The notes beneath the pieces were generated by a model that had not been told where the DNA came from, did not search any database, and saw only the letters and a program-made list of their open reading frames with translations. The position numbers and the translations under genes were made by a program. From an uncultured Clostridia bacterium (GTDB lineage Bacteria > Bacillota > Clostridia > Oscillospirales > Acutalibacteraceae), in the NCBI GenBank assembly GCA_946633275.1, contig CAMPAT010000065.1, positions 1 through 5,551 of the forward strand: DNA of 5,551 nucleotides. The letters run 5' to 3'. Each line of letters begins with the position of its first letter. The first letter of the stretch is position 1. Below are positions 1-5,551 of this stretch, in pieces.

Positions 1-167
1 TCACAGAGCTTCAGCACGTTATATGAAACGTAAATACTGTGATAATGGGTAGTAATTTCGCCGTGGTGACGGTAATTTTTCATACTGCGAACCTGCTCGT
101 CACAAAGAAGGTCGCGCGTAATATCAACAAATTCGTCGATAAATTTCTGTTCTTTTGCCAAATTCAT
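1..167 (-). CDS. HD-domain phosphohydrolase-like protein, N-terminal part (cut by window edge)
   Basis: Reading leftwards from ATG 167-165 gives 55 open codons that run off the window, so only the N-terminus is visible. The segment YRHHGEITTHYHSIYVSYNV (residues 32-51) resembles the start of the Firmicutes HD-superfamily proteins with a pattern like QHG..(S/T)..EHS..VAY. His35 and His43 sit where that family has its first metal-binding histidines. Such proteins are cytoplasmic, metal-dependent phosphohydrolases of usually unknown substrate. The HD dyad itself and the rest of the domain lie outside the window, so catalytic competence cannot be judged. No Shine-Dalgarno sequence precedes the ATG; the upstream bases are AT-rich and include a promoter-like pair very close to the start. 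The gene is divergent from mazF. The HD assignment is by family pattern from a short fragment; the start is the first in-frame ATG. Confidence 0.7.
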   Translation of the reverse strand, partial: MNLAKEQKFIDEFVDITRDLLCDEQVRSMKNYRHHGEITTHYHSIYVSYNVLKLC

Positions 168-176
168 AATAACAAT

Positions 177-205
177 AGTATAATTAATATAGCTCTAAAA
201 GTAAA
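177..205 (-). promoter_or_regulatory. Putative promoter of the HD-domain gene
   Basis: On the minus strand TTTACT (205-200) and TATACT (182-177) are separated by exactly 17 bases, a good sigma-A layout. Transcription would start about position 170, only about three bases before the ATG at 167, giving an almost leaderless mRNA. A second possible promoter lies further upstream: TATAAT (217-212) with TTTATT (240-235), also 17 bases apart, giving a leader of about 38 bases. The region is AT-rich, so both could be chance matches. Confidence 0.4.
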
Positions 206-249
206 CTGTAAATTATACATTTTTACTCATTATTAATAAATCAAACAAA

Positions 250-262
250 ATTCAATTTGAAT
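250..262. promoter_or_regulatory. Palindrome 1 in the mazF upstream region, operator-like
   Basis: ATTCAA-T-TTGAAT is a perfect 6-base inverted repeat around one central base. It abuts a TATAAT (262-267) that could be the -10 box for mazF, although no convincing -35 lies 16-18 bases upstream. Its right part AATTTGAAT (254-262) recurs as a direct repeat at 285-293, 31 bases away, about three helical turns. A repressor site is possible, but AT-rich sequence produces such repeats easily. Confidence 0.3.
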
Positions 263-280
263 ATAATGAAAATGAGATGT

Positions 281-298
281 TTAAAATTTGAATTTTAA
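281..298. promoter_or_regulatory. Palindrome 2 in the mazF upstream region, operator-like
   Basis: TTAAAATT-TG-AATTTTAA is a perfect 8-base inverted repeat with a two-base centre, 30 bases before the mazF Shine-Dalgarno. It contains the second copy of AATTTGAAT. It overlaps a TAAAAT (282-287) that could act as a -10 box with TTGAAT at 257-262, though the 19-base spacing is long. Its position fits autoregulation of a toxin-antitoxin promoter; as RNA it would be a weak AU hairpin. Confidence 0.3.
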
Positions 299-327
299 GG
301 TAAAAATATAAATGTAGATTTATTGTT

Positions 328-335
328 AAGGTGAT
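328..335 (+). promoter_or_regulatory. Ribosome binding site that fixes the mazF start
   Basis: AAGGTGAT matches the 16S anti-Shine-Dalgarno complement (AGGAGGTGAT) over eight bases and lies four bases before ATG 340. The in-frame GTG at 331 lies inside this site, so it is the ribosome binding site and not the start codon. Confidence 0.8.
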
Positions 336-339
336 AAAA

Positions 340-681
340 ATGTATGTTAAACGCGGTGATATATTCTATGCCGATTTAAGCCCCGTTGTAGGCTCCGAGC
401 AGGGCGGAGTCCGCCCTGTGCTGATAGTTCAGAATGATGTAGGAAACAAGTTTTCGCCGACAGTTATTGCGGCGGCAATAACTTCACGTCAGGACAAAAA
501 CAGCCTGCCGACGCACATTGAGGTCGACGCGAAAGACTGCGGACTTGCAAAGGACAGCGTAGTACTGCTTGAGCAAGTCAGAACTATCGACAAAAAACGC
601 CTTCGTGAAAAGATGGGCGCGCTTGACACAAGCGATATGGGAAAAGTAAATGAAGCGCTTTCAGTAAGCTTCGGGCTATAA
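340..681 (+). CDS. mazF: MazF/EndoA-type mRNA interferase (toxin)
   Basis: This 113-residue protein belongs to the PemK/MazF family of ribosome-independent endoribonucleases, which cut single-stranded mRNA at short sequences; Bacillus EndoA prefers UACAU. The N-terminus [20 protein letters not shown], followed by [13 protein letters not shown], is the family's hallmark beta-barrel start. Arg25 (GGVRP) and Thr48 (AAITS) fall at the numbers of the catalytic pair described for Bacillus EndoA, which supports the ATG at 340 over the in-frame GTG at 331. The C-terminal part keeps [24 protein letters not shown] and the closing helix, so the gene is full length (the Bacillus protein has 116 residues). 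No MazE-like gene lies upstream, where it is normally found: the next gene upstream is the divergent HD gene. Downstream is a terminator and a convergent gene. It therefore stands alone here, and its antitoxin, if any, is elsewhere. The family call is very secure; toxicity and cleavage site are inferred. Confidence 0.95.
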   Translation: MYVKRGDIFYADLSPVVGSEQGGVRPVLIVQNDVGNKFSPTVIAAAITSRQDKNSLPTHIEVDAKDCGLAKDSVVLLEQVRTIDKKRLREKMGALDTSDMGKVNEALSVSFGL

Positions 682-682
682 A

Positions 683-710
683 AATGCTCCTGCATTTAAG
701 CAGGAGCATT
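683..710. terminator. Bidirectional intrinsic terminator between mazF and the GH3 gene
   Basis: AATGCTCCTGC (683-693) pairs with GCAGGAGCATT (700-710) in a perfect 11-base stem with a six-base loop. The hairpin begins two bases after the mazF stop. On the minus strand it is followed by a run of T, so it is a good intrinsic terminator for the leftward GH3 transcript. On the plus strand the following sequence is only moderately T-rich, but the hairpin very probably also ends mazF transcripts. Confidence 0.85.
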
Positions 711-747
711 AGTTATTCTATGTTTTCAGTTTTAGTTACTTCATTCT

Positions 748-1872
748 TTACAATACTGCTGTCTTTTTTATAATGCCGTATTTCAGCTTAGTTTTAAGAA
801 TTCTGCGAACAGAATCGTCAATGCGTTTCTCGGATATCTTACCGCTTTTAACAGCGTCTCTGATAGCATAAAGCGAAGTTTTCCCATAAGGAGTGCAGAG
901 CATATCGTTACCTGCGATAACTGCACGCACAGCGACTTCTTTGTTGCTACCGTACTTATTTACAACGCCCTTCATGCCAAGGCCGTCAGTAATAATAATT
1001 CCGTCAAATTTCATATCTTTACGAAGATAATCATGAACCTTCTTTGACATCGAAGCAGGATGCTTCTTATCAAATGCCTTCACAATATTATGGCTCACCA
1101 TAATCATCGGGACACCGTCTTTAATTCCCTGTTTAAACGGCAGCAGGTCGCGGTTTTTAAGTGTTTTAAGGCTTCTTTTATCGACGACAATCTTCTTATG
1201 TGTATCGCCGTTGCCGCCATATCCCGGAAAATGCTTAAGAGTACTGATAACCTTACGTTTATTCATCATAGGCACTACCGTATGGATAAACTTTGAAGTC
1301 TTTTTAGCGCTGTTTGAAAAGGTGCGGCTGTACATAAAGTTATTTGAAGAATACGTGACATCAGCCACCGGCGCATAGTTCGTATTTATACCGAGCTTCT
1401 TGAGAAGGTTCGCTTTATTTGAGGCATCGTCCTTAATAAGCTTATAACCGCCGAGTTTTGCAAGAGTACGCGGAGACTTATAAGGCTTTGAGCGGAATTT
1501 CTTATATTTCGATGCTCTTACAACGCTTCCGCCCTCCTCGTCAACAGCAATCATCATATTAATTTTACTTGCCTTTTGCCAGGAAACAATCCTCGCTTTC
1601 GTTTTCTTCGGCGTGCTGCCTGAAAAATCACGAGCAAACATAACATATCCGCCGTACTGATACTGCTTTTGCTTACTGTAAGCGTCCTTTTTCGGAACGT
1701 AAACGAACAGCATTTGGGCGATTTTTTCCTTCAGCGTCATCTGAGAAATAAGAGCCTCAATGTACTCATCGTCGCTGATTTTATCATTAGCGCTGACAAC
1801 AGAGCAAGCAGTACTGAAAATCAGTACTGCTGCCATAAATAATGATAAAGATTCTAAAAGTAACTTTTTCAT
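748..1872 (-). CDS. Exported GH3 beta-N-acetylhexosaminidase (NagZ-like)
   Basis: This 374-residue glycoside hydrolase family 3 protein probably removes N-acetylglucosamine from peptidoglycan fragments or other amino-sugar glycans outside the membrane. Residues 1-28 form a Sec signal peptide (MKK, hydrophobic core, VSA before Asn29). Cys23 follows STA, a poor lipobox, so secretion fits better than lipidation. The single catalytic TIM-barrel domain has DEEGG at 111-115, KHFPGYG at 213-219, the GDTH loop with Asp223 and His225 (the acid/base dyad of NagZ enzymes), IITDGLGMKG with nucleophile Asp296, and AGNDML near 320-325. All expected catalytic residues are present, and the length is normal for a one-domain NagZ. 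The mature protein is rich in lysine. It starts 8 bases after the TrpB2 stop and has no visible Shine-Dalgarno, so it is probably co-transcribed with that gene and translated by coupling. It would thus fall under the tryptophan T-box. The family is secure; the natural substrate (cell-wall recycling or foreign glycans) is not determined. Confidence 0.9.
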   Translation of the reverse strand: MKKLLLESLSLFMAAVLIFSTACSVVSANDKISDDEYIEALISQMTLKEKIAQMLFVYVPKKDAYSKQKQYQYGGYVMFARDFSGSTPKKTKARIVSWQKASKINMMIAVDEEGGSVVRASKYKKFRSKPYKSPRTLAKLGGYKLIKDDASNKANLLKKLGINTNYAPVADVTYSSNNFMYSRTFSNSAKKTSKFIHTVVPMMNKRKVISTLKHFPGYGGNGDTHKKIVVDKRSLKTLKNRDLLPFKQGIKDGVPMIMVSHNIVKAFDKKHPASMSKKVHDYLRKDMKFDGIIITDGLGMKGVVNKYGSNKEVAVRAVIAGNDMLCTPYGKTSLYAIRDAVKSGKISEKRIDDSVRRILKTKLKYGIIKKTAVL

Positions 1873-1880
1873 TTTAAAAC

Positions 1881-3257
1881 TTAGTCAATTTGCGGAAGTT
1901 TTGCTGCGTATTCAGCGAGCTCCTCATCAGTAGGAATATAATCATCCATTTTTCCTTCGTGGAACTTCTCATAAGCAACCATATCAAAGTAACCCGTGCC
2001 TGTAAGTCCGAATACAATAGTCTTTTCCTCGCCTGTTTCCTTGCACTTAAGCGCTTCGTCAATTGCGACGCGGATAGCGTGCGAGCTTTCGGGAGCAGGA
2101 AGGATGCCTTCAACGCGGGCAAACTGCTCTGCAGCTTCAAATACGTCTGTCTGCTTAACGGATACTGCCTCCATAAGACCGTCATCATAAAGCTGTGAAA
2201 GAACAGGGCTCATACCGTGATATCTGAGACCGCCTGCGTGATTTGCAGAAGGAATAAAGTCAGAGCCGAGAGTATACATCTTGGCAAGCGGACAAACCAT
2301 ACCCGTATCAGCGAAATCGTACGCAAATTTGCCGCGTGTAAAGCTTGGGCAAGAAGCAGGCTCAACTGCAATAATTCTGTAGTCGGCTTCACCTCTGAGC
2401 TTTTCACCCATAAACGGAGCAATAAGACCGCCGAGGTTCGAGCCGCCTCCTGCACAGCCGATAATAATATCCGGCTTAATGTTATATTTATCAAGTGCAG
2501 CCTTAGTTTCAAGACCGATAACCGACTGGTGAAGAAGCACCTGATTAAGAACCGAACCAAGTACATATCTGTATCCCGGGTTCTTGACTGCGTCTTCAAC
2601 TGCTTCGGAGATTGCACAGCCAAGAGAGCCTGTTGTACCGGGGTGCTCGGCATTAATCTTCTTGCCGATTTCCGTATTCATTGACGGAGACGGAGTTACA
2701 GAAGCGCCGTAAACTCGCATTACCTCGCGTCTGAACGGCTTTTGCTCATAAGAAACCTTAACCATATAAACCTTGCAGTCAAGGTCGAAATATGAACAAG
2801 CCATTGAAAGAGCTGTACCCCACTGACCTGCTCCGGTCTCAGTAGTTACTCCCTTTAAGCCCTGCTTTTTAGCATAATAAGCCTGCGCAATAGCAGAATT
2901 AAGCTTATGGGAGCCGCTCGTATTGTTTCCCTCAAACTTGTAATAAATCTTAGCAGGAGTGCCAAGCTTTTCTTCAAGGCAGTATGCTCTTACAAGCGGT
3001 GCAGGTCTGTACATCTTATAAAAACTCTGAATTTCCTGCGGGATATCAATATAAGCATTATCGTTATCGAGTTCTTGTGCTACAAGTTCTTCGCAGAAAA
3101 CTCCTCCGAGCTCCTCAGCCGTCATAGGCTGATGTGTGCCGGGGTTAAGAAGCGGTGCCGGCTTGTTCTTCATATCCGCACGAACATTATACCATTTCTT
3201 CGGCATTTCGCTTTCTTCAAGATAGATTTTGTAAGGTATTTTCTTTTCTTGTGCCAT
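1881..3257 (-). CDS. trpB: TrpB2-type tryptophan synthase beta-like enzyme (PLP-dependent)
   Basis: This 458-residue fold-type II PLP enzyme should condense indole with L-serine (or a serine derivative) to L-tryptophan in the cytoplasm. It is the TrpB2 form (TrpB-like family), longer than the roughly 400-residue TrpB1 and often found without TrpA. Visible features are NNTSGSHKLN with the PLP lysine Lys118, TTETGAGQWG with catalytic Glu140 (GQWG is TrpB2-like, where TrpB1 has GQHG), the phosphate-binding loop CAGGGSNLGG (268-277) and EGILPAPESSHA (383-394) with the cofactor-contacting Glu384. It is full length. The start at 3257 is fixed by a strong AAGGAGG 8 bases upstream; a longer in-frame reading to 3407 would run through the T-box leader and is not real. 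It is the first gene after that leader, so control is by charged tRNA-Trp. No trpA is present in the window, which points to use of free indole. The GH3 gene follows 8 bases downstream. The symbol covers the broad family; trpB2 is the more exact label. Confidence 0.93.
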   Translation of the reverse strand: MAQEKKIPYKIYLEESEMPKKWYNVRADMKNKPAPLLNPGTHQPMTAEELGGVFCEELVAQELDNDNAYIDIPQEIQSFYKMYRPAPLVRAYCLEEKLGTPAKIYYKFEGNNTSGSHKLNSAIAQAYYAKKQGLKGVTTETGAGQWGTALSMACSYFDLDCKVYMVKVSYEQKPFRREVMRVYGASVTPSPSMNTEIGKKINAEHPGTTGSLGCAISEAVEDAVKNPGYRYVLGSVLNQVLLHQSVIGLETKAALDKYNIKPDIIIGCAGGGSNLGGLIAPFMGEKLRGEADYRIIAVEPASCPSFTRGKFAYDFADTGMVCPLAKMYTLGSDFIPSANHAGGLRYHGMSPVLSQLYDDGLMEAVSVKQTDVFEAAEQFARVEGILPAPESSHAIRVAIDEALKCKETGEEKTIVFGLTGTGYFDMVAYEKFHEGKMDDYIPTDEELAEYAAKLPQID

Positions 3258-3265
3258 TGTTTTGT

Positions 3266-3272
3266 CCTCCTT
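3266..3272 (-). promoter_or_regulatory. Ribosome binding site of the TrpB2 gene
   Basis: AAGGAGG on the minus strand lies 8 bases before ATG 3257-3255. It is a near-perfect Shine-Dalgarno at ideal spacing. It sits after the T-box terminator, so it is only transcribed on read-through, and it rules out the upstream in-frame ATGs. Confidence 0.9.
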
Positions 3273-3311
3273 AATTAATATTTTTGTAATGGCAATTTGT
3301 CGGAACAAAAC

Positions 3312-3345
3312 AAAAAAGTCCTGTCCCAACTGCTGGGACAGGACT
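3312..3345 (-). terminator. Regulated intrinsic terminator of the T-box
   Basis: On the minus strand AGTCCTGTCCCA (3345-3334 complement) pairs with its exact 12-base complement (3328-3317) around a five-base loop, and six T follow directly. The 5' arm contains UCCUGU and CCC, the bases needed by the antiterminator, so the two folds exclude each other. Confidence 0.93.
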
Positions 3346-3572
3346 GAATATCCTGTGGTGCCACCCGGCTTGACGATAAAATCGCCCACTCTGCGCATAT
3401 CCGACAATATGCTGACTCTTGATTACGGAAGTCTGCCGTCTCGCCTACTGAAATTTCAGCTCGCCCTCAGGAGCCCATTCATCTTTCTGCTTAACACCGC
3501 AATCCCACCGCCTGCGGCTCTCTGAAGATAAGTTGAGAAAAATTACTTACTCTCCCTCATCGGTTTAAATGC

Positions 3573-3601
3573 ATTTTACTCCAAACAACATTATTTGTCA
3601 A
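3573..3601 (-). promoter_or_regulatory. Sigma-A promoter of the T-box/TrpB2/GH3 unit
   Basis: TTGACA (3601-3596), a 17-base spacer and TAAAAT (3578-3573) form a near-consensus housekeeping promoter. Transcription should start near 3566, a few bases before stem I of the T-box. The -35 box begins only 14 bases after the stop codon of the arabinofuranosidase gene. Confidence 0.9.
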
Positions 3602-3615
3602 GTTTTTTTGCAAAT

Positions 3616-5551
<1,936 letters not shown>

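Larger units (their letters stand above)
3258..3566 (-). ncRNA. Tryptophan-specific T-box leader riboswitch
   Basis: The leader between promoter and TrpB2 start has the ordered T-box parts. GGGAG near 3555 can pair with CUCCU (about 3474-3469) as the lower stem I, with AGUA on the 5' side of the specifier loop. AGAGAGCCGC (3523-3514) and GGUGGGAUUGCGG form the stem I apex. The 3' side of the specifier loop reads GAA-UGG, with the Trp codon UGG at 3477-3475. A six-base hairpin GCATAT/ATATGC (3412-3395) lies between. The conserved T-box GGGUGGCACCACAGGA (3366-3351) carries the acceptor-binding bulge UGGC (3363-3360), which demands discriminator base G, as in bacterial tRNA-Trp. In the antiterminator ACAGGA pairs with UCCUGU and GGG with CCC, using the 5' half of the terminator. 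Uncharged tRNA-Trp should therefore switch on TrpB2 and the GH3 gene. Exact stem limits are approximate. Confidence 0.94.

Noticed and set aside
39..236. A 65-codon plus-strand frame as a candidate antitoxin upstream of mazF.
   Set aside because: It lies opposite the HD-domain coding sequence, has no ribosome site, and shows no AbrB/MazE or ribbon-helix-helix character.
331..339. GTG at 331 as the mazF start.
   Set aside because: The GTG is part of the Shine-Dalgarno AAGGTGAT for ATG 340, and the shorter protein matches MazF/EndoA length and numbering.
1216..1236. Apparent active-site change in the GH3 protein (KHFPGYG instead of KHFPGHG, shorter loop before DTH).
   Set aside because: As recalled, the Tyr form with a 13-residue motif ending in DTH is common in Firmicutes NagZ-like enzymes; the Asp-His dyad and the nucleophile Asp are intact.
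1792..1812. Lipoprotein signal (Cys23) in the GH3 protein.
   Set aside because: The -3 residue is Ser, not the usual Leu/Val/Ile, and a good signal peptidase I site (VSA before Asn29) follows. Lipidation cannot be fully excluded.
2210..2684. Long frames on both strands inside the TrpB2 gene (155 codons plus, 147 codons minus).
   Set aside because: They are shadows of a strongly conserved gene, with low-complexity compositions and no ribosome sites or recognisable families.
3258..3407. A 50-residue in-frame N-terminal extension of the TrpB2 protein.
   Set aside because: It would translate the T-box antiterminator and terminator. The strong AAGGAGG 8 bases before ATG 3257 and the family-like N-terminus fix the shorter start.
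3262..3525. A plus-strand 87-codon frame in the gap between the TrpB2 and GH51 genes.
   Set aside because: It is the antisense of the T-box leader, whose structure fully explains the region.

Overview
The window looks like chromosomal DNA from a Gram-positive gut anaerobe of the Clostridia, most likely Ruminococcus or a relative. The evidence is a tryptophan T-box leader, a MazF/EndoA toxin close to the Bacillus form, strong AGGAGG-type ribosome binding sites, and a secreted protein ending in the lysine- and tyrosine-rich fibronectin-III-like module common in Ruminococcus exoproteins. This assignment rests on recalled family features, not on a search.

Layout. At the left edge is the 5' part of a minus-strand HD-domain phosphohydrolase gene (<1-167). 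A 172-base AT-rich divergent region separates it from a plus-strand mazF-type toxin gene (340-681), which has no antitoxin gene beside it in the window. mazF converges on a minus-strand block, and a strong hairpin at 683-710 can terminate both directions. The rest of the window is transcribed leftwards in two units. The unit at the right edge has the 3' end of a secreted beta-helix/Fn3-like protein (5115->5551) followed, 8 bases later, by an intracellular GH51 alpha-L-arabinofuranosidase (3616-5106). The second unit starts at a near-consensus sigma-A promoter (3573-3601), runs through a T-box leader of about 310 bases, and encodes a TrpB2-type tryptophan synthase beta-like enzyme (1881-3257) and, 8 bases later, an exported GH3 beta-N-acetylhexosaminidase-like protein (748-1872).

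How the parts work together. The beta-helix protein and the arabinofuranosidase fit a plant cell-wall (pectin/arabinan) pathway, with extracellular attack or binding followed by intracellular release of arabinose. The T-box has the specifier codon UGG and the acceptor bulge UGGC, which agree with tRNA-Trp (discriminator base G). It also has a clean choice between antiterminator and terminator. The TrpB2 enzyme should therefore be made when charged tRNA-Trp is scarce, which suits tryptophan formation from indole; no trpA is visible here. The GH3 gene appears to share this tryptophan-starvation control, an unexpected link between amino-acid status and a secreted amino-sugar hydrolase.

No tRNA or rRNA genes, insertion sequences, CRISPR arrays or phage genes were seen. 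The most notable features are the tryptophan T-box/TrpB2/GH3 unit, the lone mazF with two palindromes upstream, and a possible very short (near-leaderless) transcript start for the HD gene.
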